From assembly GCA_009663005.1 (NCBI GenBank), contig CM018909.1, positions 818,678 to 828,677 of the forward strand: DNA of 10,000 nucleotides, written 5' to 3'. The position numbers and the translations under genes were made by a program. Each line of letters begins with the position of its first letter. The stretch's first letter is position 1. Of this stretch, positions 1 to 7,901 are shown piece after piece. A model generated the notes under the pieces. That model was given only the letters and a program-made list of their open reading frames with translations, was not told the DNA's origin and ran no database searches. This stretch comes from Actinidia chinensis (lineage: Eukaryota > Streptophyta > Magnoliopsida > Ericales > Actinidiaceae).

Positions 1-9
1 CTACATTTG

Positions 10-62
10 TAGGTAGGCCTATTGTTTAGGGTAGCCTACAATGTTAGGTAGCCTAACATTGT
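10..62 (+). repeat. Short GGTAGCCTAAC-type tandem repeats in the 5' LTR
   Basis: Three imperfect units, each centred on a (G)GTAGCCTA core, lie at about 10-26, 27-42 and 43-62. The core is near-palindromic (TTAGG...CCTAA), so each unit could form a small hairpin or bind a factor symmetrically. They sit in the upstream (U3) part of the LTR, where copia elements often carry repeated enhancer motifs. That role is inference. The 3' LTR has one more unit. Confidence 0.7.
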
Positions 63-117
63 TTTAGATTTGGATTCCCATTTTGACTTGCTAGCCTTTT
101 TTGTAGACTTTTGTGAT

Positions 118-146
118 GATGATGAGGTCTTGCTTAGCTCATCATC
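118..146 (+). other. 9-bp inverted repeat (possible hairpin) in the 5' LTR
   Basis: GATGATGAG at 118-126 is the exact reverse complement of CTCATCATC at 138-146, with an 11-base loop. In the 3' LTR the right arm is kept (CTCATCATC near 5952-5960) but the left arm has decayed to GATGAAATTAGG. It could be a structure in the LTR transcript or chance. Confidence 0.4.
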
Positions 147-160
147 CTTCTAGGGTTTTG

Positions 161-177
161 GGCCTATAATAGGCCTT
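161..177 (+). promoter_or_regulatory. Possible LTR TATA box
   Basis: GGCCTATAATAGGCCTT contains a TATAATA core inside a near-palindrome, about 60-70 bases before the LTR end, where a copia promoter could lie. The same place in the 3' LTR reads GCCTATGAATTCGG, so the core is not kept there. This call is weak and rests on base pattern and position only. Confidence 0.25.
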
Positions 178-234
178 ATGTAAATTGGTGATGCATAACA
201 TTGAAAATATATTCTCTTCTTTTCCATTTTCAAC

Positions 235-247
235 TGGTATCAGAGCC
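235..247 (+). other. Primer binding site for initiator tRNA-Met
   Basis: TGGTATCAGAGCC begins two bases after the LTR end. This is the standard plant copia primer binding site, complementary to the 3' end of initiator methionine tRNA, which primes minus-strand DNA synthesis. It is intact here even though the coding region is not. Confidence 0.95.
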
Positions 248-741
248 ACCTACCTCCAAACACCCCAGCCAGATCCCAGCCCCCCCTTCGCCATGCTAGC
301 CTGAGCCCTTCGAGGTCCTCCGCCAGCCGGGCCCTCCCGGGCCCCTTCTCCCGTTGCTCGGCCCCTGGTTGGGGGGGCCCCCTGGGTTCTGGCTTGCTCA
401 AGTCGGCCTCCCCTCTGTCGGGGTCTTCTTTCAACAGCCCTGGCGGCTTGGCTCTGCCCCTTGCAGCAGCCTTTCTTGTTGCTGTCTGCCCTTTCTTGGC
501 TCCTTATTCTTCGCATCCCTTGATGCATTAGAACCATAGTTCTATTTTTGAAAATATTTGGGTACCGCCTTTCTCCGGTAAAAAAAAAAAAAAAAAAACC
601 CCCGCCTTTTTCCTTCCTTTTTCCTCAATCCGACTTTTTCCGGTGTCGTGGAGGCTTGATTGTTACCTATTTTTTTAGGGCTTTTTTTATTCCCTACTTC
701 GTGGAGTTTTTGTTTTGTTTATTTCATTCTTGCCATACCAT
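248..741 (+). other. Retrotransposon untranslated leader
   Basis: This is the stretch between the primer binding site and the first Gag-like codons. It is rich in C, G and T, with C runs near 279-286 and a G/C palindromic area at 328-345 (GGGCCCTCCCGGGCCCC). It includes a 19-A run at 580-598. Open frames here on either strand show no family resemblance and are taken as chance. Leaders of this kind normally carry packaging or dimerisation structures; none can be proved here. Confidence 0.6.
580..598 (+). repeat. Poly(A) tract
   Basis: A run of 19 A, flanked by GGT before it and CCCCC after it, lies inside the element leader. It may be a replication or sequencing slippage product. It is not a transcript tail, since element sequence continues on both sides. 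Confidence 0.8.
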
Positions 742-1725
742 TATGTCTGGTTCAGATGTCGACAAACGTGGAAAACGTCGTTGTTCCTCCACCACCCCGT
801 CGCCCCGAATTTTTCCCTATCCCAACACACACCCGTGGGGGCCCGTAATACTTGTGGATCTGTTTGAACGGGAGAATTTTTGCTGCTTTGGCTCGCTCTG
901 TTCGTCTCTTCTTGAGCCAAGGGGAATTTGGATGGCTTTTTAGGCCAACTATCACCAAACCTAATGCTATTTTGATCCTAAGTTTTGTGCAATGGAGAAT
1001 TGACATTTGCACTATCCTTAGGATGGCTGTTTCACCGTCCAATGGAGCCACTGGATTTACCATGGTAAATTTATGTAAAATCAGAACAATGGTCCGCCTC
1101 TTCTTATGGCCCCTCTTTGACCAAGATGTATGCGCATGCCCACGCAATGAGGCTCGCCATTTTTTTTGAGCTTTTTTACCGAGATATTCCACCAGGCTTC
1201 TCATGTGTTCCCTGAAGCCTTTTCTGTGGGCGGATTATTTGGCTTATTTACAGTTCTCGATGGGAAGGAACTTGCCCATTATGACCCCTCAGCGAATTCC
1301 ACACTGAAGGGGGAATCCGCAGCTCGCCGTCCTTGAACCGCAGCATACTAATCATTTTTGTTTTGTTCTTATTGGGTTGAAAACCAGAATTTGAGCTCTT
1401 CCGCACTCAGATTTGGTCAACAACCACTCCCTGCCGTCCCATCTTTTGAGGCAATTTGCCATGCCTTTACGGTGAAATGAAAGCGACGCCATCGCCTTTT
1501 TTTACAGTTTTCGCCGCCTCCCACCTGTCACAGAGTCCACAATTCTTATCAGATGGGTCCTTGCTTGCTTCCCCTGTTTCCCGTTGGTTCCTCTTGGTGG
1601 CCGCGCTTCTAGCCGGACGGGCCTTCCTTCTTCGTTTTTTGTTGAGTGGAGTTTAACTCATGGTCCCGTGACCCGTGGTTTCAAGCCCTCCAGCCCGAAC
1701 TTTCGTTAGACTTTTTCCCACGGAT
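742..1725 (+). pseudogene. gag: Copia gag remnant (frameshifted)
   Basis: Gag forms the virus-like particle of the retrotransposon and binds its RNA. The probable start is the ATG at 742 or the ATG at 756, whose frame gives a proline-rich N-terminus (PPPPRRPEFFPIPT). Downstream, copia Gag signatures appear in shifting frames: LNGRIFAALARSVRLFLS and GWLF around 862-941, WRIDICTI around 992-1016, and MYAHAHNEAR around 1125-1155 followed by an ELFYRDI-like stretch. A degraded nucleocapsid zinc-knuckle area lies near 1650-1710 (HGP...TRG pattern), with the cysteines no longer readable. At least six frame changes and stops are needed to follow it, so no working Gag is possible. Between about 1310 and 1640 the match is weak. 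Assignment as copia Gag is firm from the motifs and from the primer binding site upstream; exact ends are not. Confidence 0.75.
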
Positions 1726-1949
1726 AAGGAAAAAAGTAAGGCCTTCTCCTCGCACTGCTGCTATTTTTCGTTGAGAACATCCCTATGGGTCCCTGCTGCT
1801 CCCTACGGCCCCTGATCTTCACACTTCAGACTCATTTTTTCAGAACAAAATGGAGCAACTTCCGTTTTTTGCAAATTTCCAAAACCCCACGTTAGGTTAT
1901 CTCTTATTGCGCCAATCCTCCCTCCGTCTAAATCCTAGCCCCTTCTCCG

Positions 1950-2290
1950 CTACCGACTTGCCCTCAAGGGGTAATACCACTGCCCTTCCATGTTAGATCT
2001 AGTAACCCATCTTTTGGGGTTCCCTTGATTTCCAGGCAAGATTACCATATTACCTTGGTTGGAGTTATCCTCTTCTTCTTCCGGATCTGTTCTTTCTAAT
2101 TGATCAGTTTGTTTCGTATTGCTTGATGGGTCTGCCTGTCCACATCTCGGTAGGGCGAAATAATGCCCTTTCCTTCCCACTCACATTGTCCCTTCCTGGT
2201 TTCTTTATGTCCCTGAAAATTTTTGCCTTATAATCTTCTATCGGTTTTTTTTTTATCCCTTCTTGCTCGTGACTAACAATTGTGAATTGT
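1950..2290 (+). pseudogene. Copia protease remnant
   Basis: Copia protease is an aspartic protease (D-S/T-G) that cleaves the Gag-Pol polyprotein. It lies between Gag and the pre-integrase region. Here the place expected for the active site reads W-L-E-L-S from the TGG at 2056, followed by serine codons and a stop, so the catalytic Asp-Ser-Gly is not present. Further on, LMGLPVHIS (about 2125-2150) and, with frame changes, a VLYVP...NLLSVG-like pattern (about 2195-2245) resemble the C-terminal part of copia proteases. The region from 1726 to 1949 gives no recognisable peptide. The call rests largely on position and on this weak pattern. Confidence 0.45.
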
Positions 2291-2680
2291 GATTTCTCTT
2301 CCCAATACTTTTGGTCTATAGCAGACCAGAAATTCCGAAGAGATTTTTTGGCAGGGGTATGGAAAATGAAAATGGACCCTGTACTACTTTGGCCGATCCA
2401 CCCTATTCTTTTTGCCATCTATTAAGTCCTTCAAGGCATCTTAAATGTCCGTTGTCCTTTAACGTCCCTTTAAAACTATGGCCAATGGCCCCGGTTTGGG
2501 ACATGCCCAACCCTTTCAATACTTAAGTCAAACTTTGTTCCAATCAATAAAAATAAACGTGTCCAGAAAGTTTTTTCCAGTTTTAAATGCATTGTGTGTG
2601 TGAATTGTCTAAACATGTTTCGTTCCTAAGTTTTTTTTTTTATATTCCCCCCTCGTAAATGCACCGTGGTTTTTCCCACG
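2291..2680 (+). pseudogene. GAG-pre-integrase / integrase zinc-finger remnant
   Basis: This domain precedes the integrase core in copia polyproteins and carries the His-His-Cys-Cys zinc site. Readable pieces are the run-in DQKFRRDF and GMENENG around 2323-2375, a W..RLGH-like stretch near 2478-2512 (GLGHAQPFQYL in one frame), and near 2588-2620 a C-x-x-C pair followed by an ELSKH-like stretch. Stops and frame changes separate all of these. The order and spacing fit the copia family, and the next segment is the integrase core itself. Confidence 0.6.
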
Positions 2681-3500
2681 GCTTTTGACATTCATTCATT
2701 CGGATGTTTGGGGACCCTTCCCCCGGTACTTCTTCTCTCGGGTCCCCTCGTTATTATGTGAACTTTTGTTGATGATTAACCACGTGCACTTGGGTTTAAA
2801 AAATTTAATGAAGAAGAAATCTGAGAATTTTTTTTCCCCCTCCTTTTATGAGTTTTCTTGTCAGATGATCAACAAAACCCAATTTAAGAACTAACTGTTC
2901 GAACCCCCGGTCCTGACAATAGGTCCTCCAATGTCTCCAATATGGTCCCCGAGAAAATCTGGTCCCCCCTCCATTGACTTTCGTTTTTCTGCTCCTTAGT
3001 CACATGGTCCCCTCCTCCAACAATTCTCATGTCCCCTATTCCCCTGACCAAGAATGGTTTGGGTTGCGGAAACGCAAAAACGCTTTCCACCATGACAGTC
3101 TTGTCGGTGTCTCCCGTTGTGGGATGCCCAGGTTCCTAAGCATTTTTTGAGACATTGCGTGTTCTAACCGCTATTACCTTGCTCAACCCGTAACTCCTAG
3201 CCGAATTCTCCTTGGTGAAGGCCCTCTTTCATCTTCCACCCCCCGTCAGCCCGATTTGTACTCTTTTCCCCCTTCTTTCTCGTGGTCTTTGGGGTGCACA
3301 TGTTTTTGTCAGATCGGAGCCCTTCTTCGTTTTCCAAACTGGATTATAAAGCTTTTTCGGTGTGGTCCTTCTGAGACTCATTTCTGTCCCGAAGGGTTAC
3401 CGGTGTTTTACGATCCCTTTAAACTAGTTCCCATATTAATAAACCCCCCTTTGATTTCACCTTTTTTGGAAGATGTTCCTTTTTTGGCAGGCAACACCTC
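2681..3500 (+). pseudogene. Copia integrase core remnant
   Basis: Integrase inserts the element cDNA into the host genome, using a D,D-35-E active site in an RNase H-like fold. The first aspartate block is well kept: FIHSDVWGPFP, from about 2691, in a frame open over 2685-2894, which also gives LMKKKSENFF at about 2808-2837. The second part is seen as a GLRKRKNAF stretch near 3060-3090, which stands where the family has the glutamate and its following ERKNRH-like run. A TAITLLNPVTPSRIL-like stretch lies near 3168-3215, and the LGCTCF and PKGYRC blocks of the copia integrase C-terminus near 3290-3405. An FEDVPF-like stretch follows near 3465-3485. Several frameshifts break it, so it is inactive. 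Identification is firm from the IHSDVWGP block and the order of the later blocks. Confidence 0.85.
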
Positions 3501-3759
3501 AAAATCCGCTTAATCCTCGCCAGGGAGAGGGCCCTGCGGATCCGAGTAATATTTGTCTCCCGTCCCTGTTTTCCCGCTGTCTTTGAGTCCCCTAGGTAGC
3601 GTTTTCTCCCACTCTTCCCAACCGGTCCGGTCTTCTGATCCACGCCATATGTACTCCGCGCCCCGTCCACCCGGGCTCAGAATCCCCTGCCGAAATCTTT
3701 CTCCAAAATCTGGTAATATTTTTCTTCCTATCTCTTCTCCGTGTCCCCTTACGTCCGCT

Positions 3760-5060
3760 ATCCCCCACTCGTGATCGTTGTCCTCCTAATATACTTTGGT
3801 TTTTTTCTAACCCCAATGCTACTAAACCCATTCCTATGCTCAAGTATGTTTTTTCTTAGAGGGCCTTTTCTGATTTCCTACGGACTTTCCATTTGGTCCA
3901 TGTCCTCCTCTACTTCCGATAACCCCTCCCGTTCTGTTTTTTTTTTCTGGAAGCTCTTCGGATCCCCAAATTGGGTTACTGCTATGCCAAGTTTTGAAAT
4001 GGCTTGCTCTCCCACAAAAATCATACATTGGGAAATCTTGTCTCTCCTGCCTCGGGGATGTTCCAAAACAGTTGGGTGGCAAGTAGGGTCCCCTTTTTAC
4101 TGTTAAGTATCGGGCAAACGGAAATTAAATTGAGCGCAATAAACTCCTGTGTCTAAGGGGCCTTTACCCGTTCAAACCCGGGGACAGGATTCTGGTGCTT
4201 AACAATTTGGCCCCAGTGCCAAATCTCACTGTCCGCGTCAAATTATCTCCTTAGCTGCTTTCCCCGATTCGTGGCCCCTCATCAGTTTGGATGTCCAAGA
4301 AGGCCCTTCTTAAATGGGGAAATTTTAAACATGAAACATCTATATGGAATCCCTCCAGGGGTTTCGGGCTGAGGGGGAGTATACAGGGAAGTCTGCTTGC
4401 TGCGGAAGTCCCTCCCCCCTCTTTCTTGCCCTTAAGCAGTCCCTCTTCGTGCTTGGTTTTTTTTTTTTAGTCGCTTCATGAGGTTTTGTTGTTTTGTCCT
4501 TTTGGAACTTTTATCCGTTTGGCCCCAGGTCTGATTCTACACTTGCCCCTTTTATTTCATCGTTTGCCGCAAATTGTCCCATTGTTTTTATTATCTCCGT
4601 TTATGTGGAATGACAATTTATTTATCCACAGGGGAAAAAAAATGAATGCCTTCCTGGCATTGAGAGGGTGACAAACCAGACTTCTAAAGGAAAGCCTTTT
4701 GATACAAACCAGGACTTCGGACCTCTCCCGATACTTTTCTGGGAAAAATTGAGGTTTTGCCCCTTTCCTCGCCCGGGTTATCTCTTTTGTCCCCTTAGAG
4801 GAAGTTAGGTTTTTCCTGGATCGTCTTCCGGGATACAGGGTCTGATGGGATGTAGACCTGCTTCTTAGTCCCATGGACCCCCTAATTTGTTTCACAACTT
4901 TCCCACCCCCCCGTGTTTTTGAGTCCCCCTGGTTGACTTCTTCCGGATGGCTATCGGGTAACCAGCGTCCTTTGGTTGGGGAGTCTGAATTGTAATTCTG
5001 ACACATACTCGGCCAGATATGTTCCTTTGCGGTCAAGTGGGTTTGTAACCAGTTTTTTAT
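3760..5060 (+). pseudogene. Copia reverse transcriptase remnant
   Basis: Reverse transcriptase copies the element RNA into DNA. The lead-in PNWVTAMPSFEMACS (about 3965-4010) and the SLLPRG...KTVGW stretch (about 4040-4080) are the N-terminal copia blocks. They are followed by PVPNLTVRVKLS near 4193-4245, a LDVQ...LNGE-like block near 4290-4330, an IPPGF-like block near 4347-4365, and a leucine/lysine KSLYGLKQ-like block near 4390-4445. The catalytic YVDD box reads YVE then TGA at 4602-4613, so the metal-binding aspartates are lost. Later come PGIERV near 4650-4670, an SFDTK.LGPL.YFLG-like stretch near 4697-4745, and a TRPD block near 5005-5020. No single frame covers more than a small part. 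About 260 bp between integrase and this domain (3501-3759) is low-similarity linker. Confidence 0.85.
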
Positions 5061-5733
5061 GCAATGCCTCCCCGGACTTTCCCATCCCCTTGATGCTGTC
5101 CAACCCTATCCTCGTAAATCTCATAGGCAGGTCCCCAGGTCCTTGGGTTTATTCATACCTTTCTGGAGAACAATGTGGAAGTTTCTTCTTCACAGATGCC
5201 CTTAATTATTGGCTGGTTCTAAAAACTTGAATCGCCGCTCCTCAACTTCAGGTTTTTCTGTACTTTTTCCGTGGCAAAAAACTCACCTTCTATCCTTGAA
5301 GGTAAGAAACAACAGTGGTGTTTCTCGAGCTTCCTGCTGAAGCCGATATCGGCCCCCCCTGCCCAAGGTAAAAAAAAACTTGTGAGCTTTATTTTGGGGC
5401 CCGGTCGGGTCCCTGTACTGACTGAGTTGGGCTTTCCCCCGCCTGCTGGCTCATCTACGTTTGTTTTTCTGTAATACAATCTGCATTTATGGTTTTGGCC
5501 CTCTGATTCACGTTAAAAAACACTTCCATGAGCGCACACAAAACACATCGAAGTGATATTCCAACTTCATTCTGAGAGAAAAGTTCGTTTCCGAATTACT
5601 CAACTCCCACACTTTTTTCCGTCCTCAAAGCCAACAGCTGAACATGTGTTTACTAAATCCCTTGGTACCATCCCATTTTGAAGACTTTCTCTTAGCAAGC
5701 TTTGGTCCCCTCGTGGATATCTTTCGCCCCCGC
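5061..5733 (+). pseudogene. Copia RNase H remnant
   Basis: RNase H removes the RNA template during reverse transcription and is the last domain of the copia polyprotein. After an ILVNLIG-like stretch (about 5110-5127) comes SSFTDA near 5185-5205, the kept first catalytic aspartate block. SILEGKKQQW lies near 5290-5320, and a SSAEADIG-like run near 5328-5350 holds the glutamate block, split by a frame change. A FHERT.KHIEV-like run lies near 5525-5560, and the end-of-protein block KLGLVDI is recognisable near 5695-5722. Stops and frame changes lie throughout. The domain ends directly at the polypurine tract, as expected for copia. Confidence 0.8.
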
Positions 5734-5744
5734 TTGGAGGGGAG
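5734..5744 (+). other. Polypurine tract
   Basis: TTGGAGGGGAG lies immediately before the TG of the 3' LTR. Purine-rich sequence at this point primes plus-strand DNA synthesis, and a TTGAGGGGGAG-like form is usual in plant copia elements. It fits exactly with the LTR start chosen. Confidence 0.85.
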
Positions 5745-6049
5745 TGTTTTTTTGGAAATCCAAACATAGCCTTACAAGTTAGGTTAGCCTAACAATTTTG
5801 TTTAAGGGTAGCCTATGTTGTTAGGTTAGCCTAACCAATGTTTTGAGGTAGCCTAACATTGTGAAGAATTTTGGATCCCCCCCACCATTTGGTACTGCTA
5901 GCCCCTATTTGTAAGACCTTGTGTGTGGATGAAATTAGGTCAATTGCTTTAGCTCATCATCGTTCTTAGTTTTTTGCCTATGAATTCGGCCCTGAATTAA
6001 TTGGTGATGCAAATTACAATTGAAGATATATTCTCTTCTTCCATTTTCA
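5745..6049 (+). repeat. 3' LTR of Ty1/copia retrotransposon (complete)
   Basis: It begins TGTTTTTTTGG directly after the polypurine tract and ends ...CCATTTTCA, giving a TG...CA element end and a length of 305 bp. It matches 1-232 along its length, with many substitutions and indels. The biggest difference is an extra short repeat unit near 5819-5843. The five bases after it (ACTAG, 6050-6054) would be the target-site duplication if the same bases precede the 5' LTR, which is outside the window. Confidence 0.9.
5779..5862 (+). repeat. Short GGTTAGCCTAAC-type tandem repeats in the 3' LTR
   Basis: Four imperfect units lie at about 5779-5803, 5804-5818, 5819-5843 and 5844-5862. They correspond to the three units at 10-62, with one extra unit (TTAGGTTAGCCTAACCAATG). 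The core GTTAGGTTAGCCTAAC is near-palindromic. Confidence 0.7.
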
Positions 6050-6920
6050 ACTAGAAGTTTGTTTTTTGGTTTGTTTTAACTGATGGGTTTGCTTTGCTTG
6101 TTTGGAGTTTTTTGTTTCAGCTCGATTGTTTAGTTGAAGCTCATTGATGGGCTTTTCGTAGGGGATGATAGTTTGTTTGGAGTTTTGGCGCGATAATTCC
6201 GATTTCTTTTTGGTTTCAAATGTTTTTGATTTGGCACAGTTTTGTGTCGACCACGTATTTTAGGCTTCCATGTGGTTCCCATGAACTTTTTTTTTAGCAT
6301 AGTGTGATTAGAAAATCTCGGCAAAGTTCAAAGATTTTAATTAAAAATTTGGATCCTGTGGTTGAAACCTAGAGTTTTTTATCAAACTCTTAAGAAGTAG
6401 AACCCATAAAAGGGTTTTTCCCCTAGAGGGAATTGCGGACAAGTCCCTTGTAAAAAAAACGTTTTAATCCTAAAATTATTAGAAACCAACAGCAATGTTT
6501 ATTTATGGAAAAAATCAATACTATGACATTCTCAAAAAAAATATTTTTTTTTTATAAAGAGGCTTAGTTAAAACATGTTAAATAGATTTGTCAAAAATAA
6601 ATTTTGTACCAAAGATCACAACATGGTGGTCCCCGCAATGGGGCCCCCCAAACACTGTTTTTTAGACCTACCCCTTGTAAAGCAGTCTTCGTTATAACAT
6701 TGCACATATATGGTGCATGTGTCCCCTTGTTTTTTTCCTTTTGACAAATATTATCATTATTTATTAACCGGACTTTTATGTATAAATATATAAGAACTGG
6801 AAATTTCTATACTTTTTTGACACTAAGATTTACTTATTTTTCTTATCAATCGGAAATGTTTAGCAAAAATATTAGTTTTTAACTTGAACGACCCACTTCA
6901 GAATACGTAAATATATCTTC
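6050..6920. other. AT-rich intergenic stretch, no gene seen
   Basis: This flank of the retrotransposon is rich in T on the plus strand to about 6300 and then AT-rich, with many short homopolymers (for example A/T runs at 6532-6555). No open frame shows family resemblance on either strand, and no RNA gene or repeat family was recognised. It may be older transposon debris or unique intergenic DNA. Confidence 0.6.
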
Positions 6921-7000
6921 CTTATTTCAAGAGAACACCATTTGGTTCCAATATATATAACCACAAGTCATATTTTTTTATGAACAAGAAGTTCGGGGTA

Positions 7001-7020
7001 TAATTTATTTATTTATTTAT
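7001..7020 (+). repeat. (TTTA)n microsatellite
   Basis: About four units of ATTT lie inside copy A of the diverged repeat. Copy B has a looser AT-rich stretch at the same place (8982-9000), so the microsatellite probably expanded after the copies separated. Confidence 0.7.
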
Positions 7021-7217
7021 GACGCGGACCATTTGAATGGGTTGCCTACGTATCCGACTTCAAGGTAATTCAAACCGGAATCAGTCGAAATGTAGTTCTG
7101 CGTAATAACAACTTATTAGTTCATTCATGTTTTTTTGATTGCACCCACATGTTGAGTTGCCTATAAATTTTCCTTTTCAAGGGCATGAACCCATTCAACA
7201 AAAGGAGGTATCGAATA

Positions 7218-7233
7218 TTGATTGATTGATTGA
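7218..7233 (+). repeat. (ATTG)n short tandem repeat
   Basis: Nearly four units of ATTG/TTGA lie inside copy A. Copy B has the imperfect form TTGATGATTGGATTGAT at the matching position. Confidence 0.6.
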
Positions 7234-7281
7234 AGTTGGATGTTAATCAGATACTTTAATAATGTTGACGTTTCAGATGAG

Positions 7282-7440
7282 ATGTATGATTCTCCATTAC
7301 ATCAAATTATTTTATTAATGTGGATTGGGCTGATTGACATTCATTAATTGGGAGAGTTCACATGGACTAATTTCTAGGAACATGTAAAACATAGTAGATT
7401 AGATATTTTTTTGCTATCTCAGGAATGGCTTGATAAATAA
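7282..7440 (+). pseudogene. LINE (L1-type) endonuclease C-terminal remnant, copy A
   Basis: The frame from 7282 to the double stop at 7438-7443 reads ...WIGLIDI (about 7318-7341), a stop at 7345, FTWTNF at 7357-7374, a TAG at 7375, then EHVKHSRLDIFLLSQEWLDK. This matches the end of the apurinic endonuclease domain of plant L1-type ORF2 proteins: an LIDI block, FTW, and an SRLD/RID...FL.S.EW run. That enzyme nicks target DNA for insertion. A following SDHW-like run is visible one frame away near 7470-7490, where the endonuclease SDH motif belongs. Only this piece is present; no reverse transcriptase follows. Two stops make it non-coding. Recognition is by pattern only, without a database search. 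Confidence 0.6.
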
Positions 7441-7755
7441 TAATTTTTCAACGGGTGTTGCTAGACCTGCTCAGATCATTGGATCTTATGCCCCATTATA
7501 TTTCACGATGTACTGATTCACATCCCATACTTATTAAGATTAAAAAAGGCTTGGGAGAGTATTGAATAGAAGGTGGGTAGGTTTTAAATTATGAAAACCT
7601 TCAAGTTTTTAATAATAGTTTGACGAGCTGGAATTTATCAGAATTGTTGGTATCAATAAAAAATTGACAAGCTCCATAATCAATCCACCATCTAGATTTA
7701 ATCAAAATCAAGAGAGATGAGTGGAAAAGAAAATAGTGTGGGAAGGAATTTAATA

Positions 7756-7837
7756 AGCGCTGCGAGTGGCTGCTTGTTCGCAGTCTGGCTGTACCATAGA
7801 AATAGTGCAAAAATGTCCATCAAAGTCTGTTTCACCC
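7756..7837. other. Unassigned sequence between repeat copy A and the C tract
   Basis: Copy A loses its match to copy B at about 7755. The next 80 bases have no recognised feature; an open frame runs through here into the C tract but has no family resemblance. Confidence 0.5.

Positions 7838-7901
<64 letters not shown>
7838..7901 (+). repeat. Poly(C)/poly(G) tract
   Basis: The 64 bases comprise a flanking A, 31 C, two A, then 30 C. The flanks are also C-rich (CACCCA on the left, ACCCAAGGG on the right). The open frames through it encode only proline or glycine runs and are not genes. The complementary G run could form G-quadruplexes and the C run an i-motif. A tract this pure is rare in plant DNA, so an assembly or base-calling artefact must be considered. 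Confidence 0.95.

Larger units (their letters stand above)
1..232 (+). repeat. 5' LTR of Ty1/copia retrotransposon (left end outside window)
   Basis: This stretch aligns by eye with 5771-6049. Both share the GTAGCCTAACATTG block, the GCTAGCC block, the GCTCATCATC block, ATTGGTGATGCA, and the end ATATTCTCTTCTT...CCATTTTCAA. The end is set at the CA at 231-232, two bases before the primer binding site, as is usual for copia LTRs that run TG...CA. By comparison with the 3' LTR about 25 bases are missing at the left edge, so the target-site duplication cannot be seen. The two LTRs differ by many substitutions and indels, which points to an old insertion or poor sequence quality. Confidence 0.9.
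6921..7755 (+). repeat. Diverged direct repeat, copy A (LINE-related)
   Basis: This segment is repeated at about 8899-9768 in the same orientation. Shared blocks in order are TTTGGTTCCAATATATA, GAACAAGAAGTT, GAATGGGTT.CCTA, the GGAATCA block, TTGCACCCACATGTTGAGT, AGGAGGTA, TTTCAGA..., TTGACATT.., TTCACATGG, GGAATGGCTT, CAGATCATTG, TTTCACGATG, GGCTTGGGA and the final TAATCAAA..TCAAGAGAG.TGAGTGGA. Many small indels separate the copies. The right half codes for a LINE endonuclease-like stretch (separate entry). The left half is unassigned. Confidence 0.85.

Noticed and set aside
10..62. Telomere-like TTAGG repeats
   Set aside because: The units are not TTTAGGG. They are near-palindromic LTR repeats also found in the 3' LTR.
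548..943. Open frame of 131 codons on the plus strand
   Set aside because: It starts in the leader, runs through a poly(A) tract, and overlaps the true Gag-like signal in another frame. Only its tail covers part of gag.
752..1204. Longest minus-strand frame in the gag region (150 codons)
   Set aside because: It lies antisense to recognisable gag motifs and has no family resemblance of its own.
4557..5036. Minus-strand frame of 159 codons
   Set aside because: It is antisense to the reverse transcriptase remnant, whose plus-strand blocks explain the sequence.
5745..6049. Solo LTR or separate element at the right end
   Set aside because: It directly follows a polypurine tract and matches the 5' LTR in the same orientation, so it is the 3' LTR of the same element.
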